Positions 53,190 to 58,892 of a stretch of DNA of 64,000 nt are shown here, piece after piece. The translations under genes and the position numbers were made by a program. Where the stretch lies: positions 1 through 64,000 of IMG/VR virus record IMGVR_UViG_3300025093_000018; one strand, given 5' to 3'. The notes beneath the pieces were generated by a model. The model ran no database searches, was not told the DNA's origin, and saw only the letters and a program-made list of their open reading frames with translations. Positions within the stretch are counted from its first letter, which is position 1; every line of letters begins with the position of its first letter. Source of the DNA: a virus.

Positions 53190-53789
53190 CTAAAAGGTCT
53201 TAGAATAATTTTTTAGCTTTTCTTTATCAGAACTTGAAAATTTAGATGAGTAGGTTAGGTTACCTTCTTCGCTCATTATATAATCCTCTGTACCACTATG
53301 GTATAAACCAAATAGATGTCCAAACTCATGTATAATAACCCTTGAACAATCCTTATTCGAATCCTGAAGACTGAGATCTACAAGGGCTACAGCCTTTAAA
53401 GTACCTATACAGTTAGTATGAGCTGCTCCTATAACATCTTCGTCACTTCTACCTGTAATATACAAACTTATATCGGCCCAATTATTAGTTAACCTTTTAA
53501 TAGAGGCTATTACAGAAAGATACGGGTTATAATCACTACCTCCATATGTAAAGGTAGAAATTTTAAAGTGGATGCCTACTTGAGCATATACATTATTAAC
53601 GTGGATCATAATCTCTTTAAGATCACTATAAGTTTTACTGGATGTGGTATCTACAAAGATATTTACGTTATAATGTTGGGTAGCTACTAACTCCTGCGCA
53701 TTAGATTTCAACACAGGATCAATTTTATATTGCCCTAGTAATGTAAAGCTGCAAACAAATAAGGCTAAAAATAATAAAAGTTTTTTCAT
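53190..53789 (-). CDS. Secreted metzincin metalloprotease
   Basis: One hundred and ninety-nine residues. Residues 1-20 are a classic signal peptide (MKKLLLFLALFVCSFTLLGQ). The zinc site HEFGHLFGLYH at about residues 153-163 is a full HExxHxxGxxH metzincin motif, and DYIMSEEG shortly after supplies the Met-turn. The body before it resembles a small matrixin-like catalytic domain without a propeptide. It would act outside the cytoplasm on protein substrates. It stands alone between tRNA clusters B and C, unlike its neighbours in function, so it may be a host-interaction cargo gene acquired by transfer. A role in the virion is less likely because of the signal peptide. Confidence 0.85.
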   Translation of the reverse strand: MKKLLLFLALFVCSFTLLGQYKIDPVLKSNAQELVATQHYNVNIFVDTTSSKTYSDLKEIMIHVNNVYAQVGIHFKISTFTYGGSDYNPYLSVIASIKRLTNNWADISLYITGRSDEDVIGAAHTNCIGTLKAVALVDLSLQDSNKDCSRVIIHEFGHLFGLYHSGTEDYIMSEEGNLTYSSKFSSSDKEKLKNYSKTF

Positions 53790-53827
53790 AATTTAAATCA
53801 TATTTACATTCTCATAGTACTAAGGTA

Positions 53828-53854
53828 ACACTTTTTATTTGAATAAAAAAGTGT
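53828..53854. terminator. AU-rich bidirectional hairpin after tRNA cluster C
   Basis: ACACTTTTTATT and AATAAAAAAGTGT pair nearly perfectly. It lies just after tRNA-Gln and before the metzincin gene, and could end the tRNA transcript in either direction. Confidence 0.5.
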
Positions 53855-53859
53855 AATTG

Positions 53860-53930
53860 TTACCAGGAGAGGATTCGAACCTCTACCTTCTGGACCAAAA
53901 CCAGACGTCCTGCCATTAGACCACCCGGCA
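53860..53930 (-). tRNA. tRNA-Gln(TTG)
   Basis: Acceptor TGCCGGG/CCTGGTA, anticodon stem TCTGG/CCAGA around TTTTGGT (TTG) and T-arm AGAGG TTCGAAT CCTCT. CCA not encoded. Last gene of cluster C. Confidence 0.9.
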
Positions 53931-53936
53931 ATTTTG

Positions 53937-54009
53937 TGGACGAGGGCGGATTCGAACCACCGACGCTAGGCTCTTCAGGCCCACGCTCTACCAACTGAGC
54001 TACTCGTCC
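53937..54009 (-). tRNA. tRNA-Phe(GAA)
   Basis: Acceptor GGACGAG/CTCGTCC, D-stem GCTC/GAGC, anticodon loop CTGAAGA (GAA) and T-arm GGTGG TTCGAAT CCGCC. CCA not encoded. Confidence 0.9.
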
Positions 54010-54016
54010 AGTTTAG

Positions 54017-54104
54017 GGTGTACGATGGGATTCGAACCCATGACGTGTCACTAACCGTACCGGGACCACAACCCAGCGCCTTCGACCGCTTGGCTACGCA
54101 CACC
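54017..54104 (-). tRNA. tRNA-His(GTG) with long variable arm
   Basis: Acceptor GTGTGCG/CGTACAC with an encoded extra 5' G facing discriminator C, the mark of histidine tRNA. Anticodon stem CTGGG/CCCGG surrounds TTGTGGT (GTG). The variable region is 18 bases (ACG/CGT stem possible) and the D-arm GCC...GGC looks like a class II tRNA, unusual for histidine. Confidence 0.8.
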
Positions 54105-54110
54105 ATGTAG

Positions 54111-54192
54111 TGGGACCGGGAGGACTCGAACCTCCAAGCCGTTAGGACCCGGGTTACAACCGGGGACGCTACCAATTACGCTCTACGTTCCC
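54111..54192 (-). tRNA. tRNA-Tyr(GTA)
   Basis: Acceptor GGGAACG/CGGTCCC (one mismatch), anticodon stem CCCGG/CCGGG around TTGTAAC (GTA), variable arm of about 12 bases and T-arm GGAGG TTCGAGT CCTCC. Confidence 0.85.
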
Positions 54193-54283
54193 ATATTATA
54201 TACGATCACATATAATCCCCGATATATCAGGTAATTTTATAATATTATACCCGCTATAGCATGGTTTTATATGTTTTACATAT

Positions 54284-54305
54284 ATTATACCCTAATAGGT
54301 ATAAT
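54284..54305. repeat. Hairpin in the tRNA-Ala to tRNA-Tyr spacer
   Basis: ATTATACC and GGTATAAT flank a six-base loop. The 113-bp spacer is almost pure A/T otherwise and holds no gene; this may be a processing site for the tRNA precursor. Confidence 0.45.
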
Positions 54306-54308
54306 TTG

Positions 54309-54382
54309 TGGAGCTACCGGGATTCGAACCCGGAACCTCTTCCGTGCAAAGGAAGCGCTCTTCCAGTTAGAGCTACAGCCCC
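54309..54382 (-). tRNA. tRNA-Ala(TGC)
   Basis: Acceptor GGGGCTG/TAGCTCC, D-stem GCTC/GAGC, anticodon stem CTTCC/GGAAG around TTTGCAC (TGC) and T-arm CCGGG TTCGAAT CCCGG. Confidence 0.9.
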
Positions 54383-54387
54383 ATATG

Positions 54388-54461
54388 TAGCGGGGGCGAG
54401 ATTCGAACTCGCGTCCTTCGGGTTATGAGCCCGACGTCCTAGACCCCTAGACCACCCCGCT
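54388..54461 (-). tRNA. tRNA-Met or Ile2 (CAT)
   Basis: Acceptor AGCGGGG/CCCCGCT, anticodon stem TCGGG/CCCGA around CTCATAA (CAT) and T-arm GCGAG TTCGAAT CTCGC. Sequence alone does not tell methionine from lysidine-modified isoleucine use; the A1-U72 pair makes an initiator possible as well. Confidence 0.85.
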
Positions 54462-54464
54462 AAG

Positions 54465-54537
54465 TCGAGTGAGCTGGATTCGAACCAGCGAATTCGTGCT
54501 CCCAAAGCACGCCCGTATAGCCTCTGCGTACCACTCG
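54465..54537 (-). tRNA. tRNA-Pro(TGG)
   Basis: Acceptor CGAGTGG/TCACTCG, anticodon stem CGTGC/GCACG around TTTGGGA (TGG) and T-arm GCTGG TTCGAAT CCAGC. First tRNA of cluster C, about eight bases after a hairpin with a U-tract. Confidence 0.9.
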
Positions 54538-54545
54538 ATATAATA

Positions 54546-54578
54546 CAAAAAGCCCGAACTCTTTAAGAATCCGGGCTA
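54546..54578 (-). terminator. Terminator or attenuator at the head of tRNA cluster C
   Basis: On the minus strand TAGCCCGGAT pairs with GTTCGGGCT around TCTTAAAGA, then TTTTTG. Third case of a terminator-like hairpin directly ahead of tRNA genes. Confidence 0.75.
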
Positions 54579-54604
54579 ATCAGCTTAGTATATGTATGAT
54601 CACA

Positions 54605-54682
54605 TTATAACACACTAATATCACCCAGAGAGCTAAAGGCCATCGGCTGAAAATAAAATGCGTTATGTTGTGTTTTTCTCAT
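54605..54682 (-). CDS. Possible 25-codon leader ORF before tRNA cluster C
   Basis: MRKTQHNAFYFQPMAFSS... lies between a good promoter and the cluster C hairpin. It is basic at the start and has no family. It could be a leader peptide or meaningless; the region may act as RNA. Confidence 0.25.
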   Translation of the reverse strand: MRKTQHNAFYFQPMAFSSLGDISVL

Positions 54683-54715
54683 TGAAGTTATTTCTTCGTT
54701 TTGTTTATCGTACTG

Positions 54716-54745
54716 CAAATATAAATATATGTTTTTAATCTACAA
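54716..54745 (-). promoter_or_regulatory. Promoter of tRNA cluster C leader
   Basis: TTG, exactly 19 bases, then TATATTTG on the minus strand: a full match to the Bacteroidetes TTG-N19-TAnnTTTG promoter. It is the best host-type promoter in the window and points at the tRNA cluster. Confidence 0.7.
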
Positions 54746-54762
54746 GGTACTAAATAAAAATT

Positions 54763-55494
54763 TTAAATATCTGTTACATCAGGTAATGCTTTATATGTCT
54801 TCAATTCTTCTTCAGCCTTTAATCTAAGCTGTCTCTCCTTCAACCCCATAGATTTCCATTTGGCCTCACTTTGTACAGCTCTAGAGTACTCGTATTCGGC
54901 TTCATCTATTACTACAGCATAGATATTTATTGTGTCTTCATCAGATACATGGCCTAACGATTTAAGCTTTTTAGCTAAATCATTTAAAGCTTTATTTGTA
55001 AAACCACAGGGCTTGACTCTGTTACTTTTTGCATCATTAAATTCTATCTCCTTGCCTGTTTTTACCGTATAGATGTATAGTTGTCCTATCATTAACTTCT
55101 CTTCCCAGGTAAGATTCTTTGAATTAAGAAAAGCACTGGGGATCTTCATCACATCTCTATAACTACTGCTTACTCTATACTTGCCATTAGATATCTTCCC
55201 AAGGACACCGAGTTCTTCAAGATCTTTAAAAGCTCTTTTGATCGTACTAAGTGATGCTCCAGTAATTTCCGCTATCTCAGACCTATTAGGCAATGTTAAG
55301 GTATTTGATCTCGAATCATAAACACCTATTGTTTTAAGTATGGCTAGTACCATTAATTGTTTTGGATAATTAATAAAACCATCAGGTAATGTTACATACC
55401 CTCCGGTTCTTAATGTGGCTTTCATACCACCAACCCCTTTAAAGGTTACAGGACTTCCGTCGTCCTTTAGTGCATTAAACTTCTTCATTTCCAT
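54763..55494 (-). CDS. Winged-helix DNA-binding protein, possible replication initiator or regulator
   Basis: Two hundred and forty-three residues. Residues about 35-110 form a helix-turn-helix / winged helix (PKQLMVLAILKTIGVYDSRS, then RSEIAEITGASLSTIKRAFK and LEELGVLGKISNGKYRVSS). Residues about 118-200 may be a second winged-helix-like unit (LTWEEKLMIGQLYIYTVKTG, then TNKALNDLAKKLKSLG), which recalls the two-winged-helix layout of plasmid Rep proteins; the C-terminus is a charged helix. Four identical repeats lie directly upstream, so either autoregulation or iteron-type origin binding is likely. The start is preceded by a TATATTTG box. Confidence 0.8.
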   Translation of the reverse strand: MEMKKFNALKDDGSPVTFKGVGGMKATLRTGGYVTLPDGFINYPKQLMVLAILKTIGVYDSRSNTLTLPNRSEIAEITGASLSTIKRAFKDLEELGVLGKISNGKYRVSSSYRDVMKIPSAFLNSKNLTWEEKLMIGQLYIYTVKTGKEIEFNDAKSNRVKPCGFTNKALNDLAKKLKSLGHVSDEDTINIYAVVIDEAEYEYSRAVQSEAKWKSMGLKERQLRLKAEEELKTYKALPDVTDI

Positions 55495-55498
55495 AATG

Positions 55499-55506
55499 CA
55501 AATATA
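55499..55506 (-). promoter_or_regulatory. Promoter-like -7 box of the winged-helix gene
   Basis: TATATTTG on the minus strand fits TAnnTTTG and ends four bases before the ATG, implying a leaderless or near-leaderless mRNA. No TTG at -33. It sits beside repeat copy 1, so binding there could block it. Confidence 0.45.
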
Positions 55507-55539
55507 AGGAAAATTAATGAATTAAAAAAGGTTCATTTT

Positions 55540-55765
55540 AAAAAGGGTCAGATTTCCTCACCCGTCTTTAAAGGGCTAGAGAGCTTTTAGTAGTTTTAGT
55601 ATGGTTCATTTAGGTGTTTTTCGGTAGTTTTTCGGTAAAATTTCGGAAAAAGGGTCAGATTTCCCCCAAAAAGGGTCAGATTTCCTCAATGATTTTTGGT
55701 AAAATTTTTGGGGTTAAATAGTTGAAAATAAAAACGTTAAAAAGAAAAAGGGTCAGATTTCCTCA
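55540..55765. repeat. Four iteron-like direct repeats
   Basis: AAAAAGGGTCAGATTTCC is present exactly at 55540, 55647, 55668 and 55745, with TCA following in copies 1, 3 and 4. Copies 2 and 3 are 21 bp apart, two helical turns; the others are 107 and 77 bp away. The DNA between them is A/T-rich with TTTCGGTAAAATTT-like sub-repeats. This 304-bp gene-free stretch lies between the 107-residue gene and the winged-helix gene. Typical features of an origin or an operator array; no gene is seen in it. Confidence 0.8.
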
Positions 55766-55798
55766 TCTTTTTAACGCTATTATATATTAAGGATTATT

Positions 55799-56122
55799 TT
55801 ATTTTGAAGTACTACAAGTAACCCAAAACGGTTGATCAAGTGGTCTATATGTCCAATCAGGTCTACTTAGAATAGGGCCATGGATTGGGCACCAGGTTGA
55901 GTTCCACCAACCGCATGTACATGTTTGGGAAATATATGGTACTGGAGATGTTACCGGAGGTACGTAAACTTCCTCCTCTACCTCCTCATGTTTGTCCGTA
56001 GATTTGTCGGAAAACTTTGCTAATTTATCTTTAATCTTTTGTACTTGTTCTTCATTTAAGGTCTTAGCTCCTGATATATCAAAGAAACCATTTAACCAGA
56101 TTATAAATTCTTCGTGTGTCAT
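55799..56122 (-). CDS. Small protein with Cys/His cluster
   Basis: One hundred and seven residues. Residues about 1-40 are helical, 45-60 acidic (DKHEEVEEEVYVPPV), and the C-terminal part has SQTCTCGWWNSTWCPIHGP, a CxC...CPxH set that could bind zinc. Its ATG overlaps the previous stop (ATGA). Function unknown. Confidence 0.7.
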   Translation of the reverse strand: MTHEEFIIWLNGFFDISGAKTLNEEQVQKIKDKLAKFSDKSTDKHEEVEEEVYVPPVTSPVPYISQTCTCGWWNSTWCPIHGPILSRPDWTYRPLDQPFWVTCSTSK

Positions 56123-56298
56123 TTCTTATTAAATATTAAATTAAATTCAAACGTTGTTACAAGGAAAGTAAAACTATACGGCTTTTTACTCTTTTCATAA
56201 ATCTCTATATCATCTTCTTCATTATCATGTAATCTTTCCCAGTATTTACTATTTTCAAATATTACCTCAGGGTTATATTCATATTGTTTTTTCGTCAT
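56119..56298 (-). CDS. 59-residue acidic protein with LHDNEEDD motif
   Basis: A 59-codon frame MTKKQYEYNPEVIFENSK... with RLHDNEEDDIEIYE in the middle, close to DLHSDDDDDIEMYD of the neighbouring 92-residue protein and DLHSDEDDNLE of the scaffold. It overlaps the next gene as ATGA, supporting translation. Function unknown. Confidence 0.7.
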   Translation of the reverse strand: MTKKQYEYNPEVIFENSKYWERLHDNEEDDIEIYEKSKKPYSFTFLVTTFEFNLIFNKK

Positions 56299-56336
56299 AT
56301 TCTTCTTATTTTGTACCCACCAACCCGCCCTTTGAG

Positions 56337-56359
56337 TAAAGCGGCTTCGCCGTGTTTAC
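56337..56359. terminator. Hairpin with TTCG loop between small genes
   Basis: GTAAAGCGGC-TTCG-CCGTGTTTAC folds into a stable stem closed by a UUCG-type loop on the plus strand (GAA loop on the minus). It lies in the 65-bp gap after the 92-residue gene. No clear U-tract, so it may be a processing or stabilising hairpin rather than a terminator. Confidence 0.45.
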
Positions 56360-56363
56360 GATG

Positions 56364-56642
56364 TTAAATCCTATATTTATCCCATTTTGAATCAATATCG
56401 TCTTCTTGATCTGTAATTTTTATAGATCTTTGATCACGAAGTCCTTTATTAATTATTTCCTCAGGTTCATTTATAGGTTTGATAAAATCTTGCTGAATGT
56501 CGGTATTCGGTTCTGACTCTTGAGATTTGGCCGGCCCAGATTCATCATACATTTCAATATCGTCATCATCATCACTATGTAAGTCATCTAAACCACTTGA
56601 CTCTTCACCTTTATCTATGTCATCCCAATCTTTAAAATCCAT
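56364..56642 (-). CDS. Acidic protein with scaffold-like LHSDDDD motif
   Basis: Ninety-two residues, highly acidic and probably disordered. GLDDLHSDDDDDIEMYDE at about 17-34 repeats the N-terminal motif of the scaffold-like protein 16 kb away. It starts two bases after the 90-residue gene. It might compete for or recruit the same partner as the scaffold; that is inference. Confidence 0.7.
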   Translation of the reverse strand: MDFKDWDDIDKGEESSGLDDLHSDDDDDIEMYDESGPAKSQESEPNTDIQQDFIKPINEPEEIINKGLRDQRSIKITDQEDDIDSKWDKYRI

Positions 56643-56644
56643 AA

Positions 56645-56917
56645 TTAATCTTTTAGTTCATATGTTATTTGTTCCAGGTGTTTAAAATCTTTTATATCCG
56701 CTAAATTAATTCTAACTAACGTGCTACAGGATGCAGCTACATTACATACTTTACCTACCTCTAAAGATACTTCAATTTCTACATAATCCACAGCCTCGTC
56801 AAAGGTGATCTTCATCTTATTTATACTGCAAATTAATTTGGTTGGGTCGTCCTCCGGACTGAAGACGAAATTCTTTGGTAAGCCATCTAAGTATTCATAT
56901 ACTTCTTCTATTGTCAT
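56645..56917 (-). CDS. Small hypothetical protein, first minus-strand gene
   Basis: Ninety residues, mixed alpha/beta (EVYEYLDGLPKNFVFSPEDD, then DYVEIEVSLEVGKVCNVAAS). No recognised family. It is the gene closest to the divergent control region on the minus side and heads the small-gene set. Confidence 0.7.
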   Translation of the reverse strand: MTIEEVYEYLDGLPKNFVFSPEDDPTKLICSINKMKITFDEAVDYVEIEVSLEVGKVCNVAASCSTLVRINLADIKDFKHLEQITYELKD

Positions 56918-57398
56918 ATTATTCTTATCAAGTGATTTAATTTAATTATCAAATCGACTACATACCTAATATAGTGATTTATAACGAAATAACCATGGGT
57001 ATGCTAAAGTAACACTATGTATGTTATACAAGAATCTTCTCTGTTAGTTTTCTGATATACAGGTACTTATATACAAACCCCCGCCCTTTATATTAAAGAG
57101 GTACTTTATATAATAACCCCCATCGAATTATATTATAGCATGTTAGGAGGTATAAAGAGCTTGTATAGTATGTGACAAGGTGGCAGGAACGTGACAAGTT
57201 GACATAAATAAGGAAGGGGTGGGGCTAATCTTACAACCTCCCCGGCTAAGTTTCAGTGGGAAAACAATATATATTGAACTTCGATTTATATTTTGGAAAA
57301 CTCCAATCCCAAATTAAATTGCTAAATAATTAGCATTTGTTTCAACAACCCGATAACGGTGTGGGTGCTCATATACATGAGTTTTGGCCGTCTTTGTC
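56918..57398. promoter_or_regulatory. Divergent control region between minus and plus gene blocks
   Basis: About 480 bp without a gene. It holds a hairpin TTATATTAAAG/CTTTATATAA (57087-57112), the direct repeat GTGACAAG (57172 and 57192), a TAATCTT stem-loop (57226-57260), the palindrome CAATATATATTG (57266-57277), TGCTAA/TTAGCA (57320-57335) and CTCAT/ATGAG (57368-57381). No match to TTG-N19-TAnnTTTG was found on the plus side. Probably a bidirectional promoter zone, perhaps with a replication role. Confidence 0.6.
57226..57260 (+). ncRNA. TAATCTT stem-loop, copy 1
   Basis: TAATCTTAC is followed 19 bases later by GCTAAG and then AGTGGG. CCC/GGG and CTAA/TT(C)AG can pair. The order matches copies at 58166 and 58813. 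This copy precedes the first plus-strand gene instead of following one. Confidence 0.5.
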
Positions 57399-57818
57399 AT
57401 GAAGGAGAATTTAAGTAAGGTTTCAGACTACATCAGAGCAATCTCTGAGCATTTTAACCATGACCCTAAGTATATAACTCTGCGTGTGCTGGTGGGTAAT
57501 ATGCATTTTGACGGTAGTGTGAGTGAGTCTGGTATGAAGGTTATCAAGGCTATGAAGGCTCTAAGCCCTGAGGATCATGTTGTTTCTCATATTTACAATG
57601 AGCTTGATATGATCAGGATGGGTGCTGAGTATGAAGCTAGTATTGTTAAGGAGCCTGTTATCATAGGTCGTATAGATCTTGATAATGAGGTTAAGGAGCA
57701 AATAGCTCTTGAGGTTGCAGAGGATAGGGCTAACATGCCTGATATGAACCCTGGACCACAGGAGCATTGTCCTGAATGTAGAGAGATGATAGTGTTGGGT
57801 CATTGCAGATGCTTCTAA
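57399..57818 (+). CDS. Small protein with C-terminal zinc-knuckle-like Cys/His motif
   Basis: I choose the ATG giving MKENLSKVSDYIRAI (139 residues); an upstream TTG would add five. The N-terminal two thirds are helical. The C-terminus EHCPECREMIVLGHCRCF has four Cys and two His (CxxC...HCxC), very likely a zinc site. No family is recognised. First gene of the plus block, so probably early expressed. Codon use favours GAG, AAG and CTT, different from the minus-strand genes. Confidence 0.75.
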   Translation: MKENLSKVSDYIRAISEHFNHDPKYITLRVLVGNMHFDGSVSESGMKVIKAMKALSPEDHVVSHIYNELDMIRMGAEYEASIVKEPVIIGRIDLDNEVKEQIALEVAEDRANMPDMNPGPQEHCPECREMIVLGHCRCF

Positions 57819-57831
57819 TAATTTATTAACT

Positions 57832-57851
57832 TGCCGGAACTAGTGGCGGCA
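57832..57851 (+). promoter_or_regulatory. Intergenic hairpin before the 99-residue gene
   Basis: TGCCG and CGGCA enclose ten bases and end 14 nt before the next ATG. It has neither the GAAA loop nor a TAATCTT box, so it stands apart from the two hairpin families. Confidence 0.4.
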
Positions 57852-57865
57852 CTCTTGATTGAGTT

Positions 57866-58165
57866 ATGGCTAGAATTATCATGGCGAAGGCTTTGATTAG
57901 TGGTGTTGTGACTAAGGTCAGTTTATTCACACAGAATGAACCACCGCGTTTTGTTGACATGCCTGTCAGGTGTGTGTCAGTTTATAAGGGGAAGTCTGAT
58001 CTTCTTATAAATACTAGTGACTTGAACGATGAAGCTATTGCTTATATCACTAAGCATGCTTTAGACAGTCAAGTTGAAATTGTAGGACTTGGTAGTCTTA
58101 CAAGAGTAGTATTTGCTCCGGCTGATGGCGTTGTTATGGGGTTTGGCGCTGATGTTATCCCTTAA
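57866..58165 (+). CDS. Small hypothetical protein, plus block
   Basis: Ninety-nine residues, beta-rich with alternating Val/Ile/Leu (ISGVVTKVSLFTQNEPPRFV, then VEIVGLGSLTRVVFAPADGV), possibly an OB-like or small barrel fold. An internal ATG at 57881 is an alternative start. It ends in TAATAATCTT, directly entering a stem-loop and the hammerhead ribozyme. Function unknown. Confidence 0.7.
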   Translation: MARIIMAKALISGVVTKVSLFTQNEPPRFVDMPVRCVSVYKGKSDLLINTSDLNDEAIAYITKHALDSQVEIVGLGSLTRVVFAPADGVVMGFGADVIP

Positions 58166-58203
58166 TAATCTTTCAACTACCCTGCTAAGATTTAGTGGGG
58201 TAG
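58166..58203 (+). ncRNA. TAATCTT stem-loop, copy 2, abutting the hammerhead
   Basis: TAATCTTTC, then CTACCC-TG-CTAA-GAT-TTAG-TG-GGGTAG. The CTACCC/GGGTAG and CTAA/TTAG stems are exact. There is no U-tract; the last three bases (TAG) are also the first three of the ribozyme stem III. Confidence 0.6.
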
Positions 58204-58256
58204 CTGTCTACAGATGTGTGTCTGTACTGATGAGTTCCAAAAGGACGAAACAGCTA
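58201..58256 (+). ncRNA. Type III hammerhead ribozyme
   Basis: All core parts are present. Stem III is TAGCTGT/ACAGCTA (7 bp) and the cleavage triplet GTC ends at 58208. Stem I is TACAGA/TCTGTA with loop TGTGTG. The core CTGATGA spans 58227-58233. Stem II is GTTC/GGAC with loop CAAAA, and the core GAAA spans 58247-58250. This matches the known hammerhead consensus without a single core deviation. Self-cleavage would separate the mRNA of the 99-residue gene from that of the 172-residue gene, leaving a 38-nt leader after the core. Hammerheads are known from phage genomes; this location between small plus-strand phage genes is the notable part. Confidence 0.93.
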
Positions 58257-58293
58257 ATTTAATAGGTGATGACTTACCATCGAAATTCATGTT

Positions 58294-58812
58294 ATGAAAA
58301 TGTATTCAATCTACCTACGGGGTTCAGAAGGACAGTACGAACACGTAGGCGCAGTAGATGCGACAAATCTTGAAGAAGCGTTTGTAATGACGCAAAATAT
58401 TGATGAGCGTCCTAACGCTTTAGGCAATTGTAGAAGTACATCAGTTGGTGATATCTTTGTTGAATTTGACTTAGACTCACAGGAACCAATACCTTACAAG
58501 GTAGAGGTGACTGGGTTTAGTATTTCTGATGTAGATCCTAGTGCTCCTGGTAGACACTATTTCCAAGAGAAGATGACAGAACAAATGTGTGCTCCTGCAC
58601 CTAGTTATGTTATTAGTTTCGAAGGAGTAGATGTTGAGTTAGAAAGTGCTAGAGATCTTATACCAACAATTGTTAAGTTATTACCATTGTATGATGATGA
58701 TACTAAATTCGAAGTAATCCAAGTAATTGGTAACCAAGAAGGTATTGTTGCACAAGGGTATGGAGAAGAAGTATTACCTAAAGTAGCTCAATACATCTTT
58801 GAAAACTACTAA
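58294..58812 (+). CDS. RSTSVGD-motif protein (YodL-like?)
   Basis: One hundred and seventy-two residues. The N-terminal 75 read MKMYSIYLRGSEGQYEHVGA, ATNLEEAFVMTQNI and CRSTSVGDIFVE, a pattern I associate with small mobile-element and phage proteins carrying R.tSVGDvi (YodL-type domain), function unclear. The C-terminal part (YVISFEGVDVELESARDLIP) is a separate alpha/beta segment with an acidic stretch. Its mRNA would begin at the hammerhead cleavage site. Family assignment is tentative. Confidence 0.7.
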   Translation: MKMYSIYLRGSEGQYEHVGAVDATNLEEAFVMTQNIDERPNALGNCRSTSVGDIFVEFDLDSQEPIPYKVEVTGFSISDVDPSAPGRHYFQEKMTEQMCAPAPSYVISFEGVDVELESARDLIPTIVKLLPLYDDDTKFEVIQVIGNQEGIVAQGYGEEVLPKVAQYIFENY

Positions 58813-58856
58813 TAATCTTATATCCACCTAGCTATTTTATAGTTGGGTGGATTTAT
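58813..58856 (+). terminator. TAATCTT stem-loop, copy 3, terminator-like
   Basis: TAATCTTA, then ATCCACC-TAG-CTAT-TTT-ATAG-TTG-GGTGGAT followed by TTATT. Same plan as copy 2 with a different stem sequence, which indicates that structure is conserved. Begins inside the tandem stop of the preceding gene. Confidence 0.65.
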
Positions 58857-58871
58857 TACTAATTAATAAGC

Positions 58872-58883
58872 CCTGGAAACAGG
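58872..58883 (+). promoter_or_regulatory. GAAA-tetraloop hairpin H1
   Basis: CCTG-GAAA-CAGG, nine bases before the ATG at 58893, flanked by AATAAGC and CAATATAAA. One of four copies in the plus block whose stems change in a compensatory way. Confidence 0.7.
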
Positions 58884-58892
58884 CAATATAAA

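Noticed and set aside
49071-54505. Frames of 60-70 codons across tRNA genes
   Set aside because: They read through tRNA sequences (for example translations ending in SRPGYK or NLAPA) and are typical spurious tRNA frames.
48815-54537. Integration site in the tRNA clusters
   Set aside because: No integrase gene and no repeat of a tRNA 3' end was seen; the clusters look like phage tRNA cargo.
55540-55765. CRISPR array
   Set aside because: The four repeats are short, irregularly spaced (21-107 bp) and lack spacer-sized units; no cas-like genes are nearby.
58201-58256. Simple terminator instead of a ribozyme
   Set aside because: There is no U-tract, and the fixed core bases CTGATGA and GAAA with a GTC site are not explained by a terminator.
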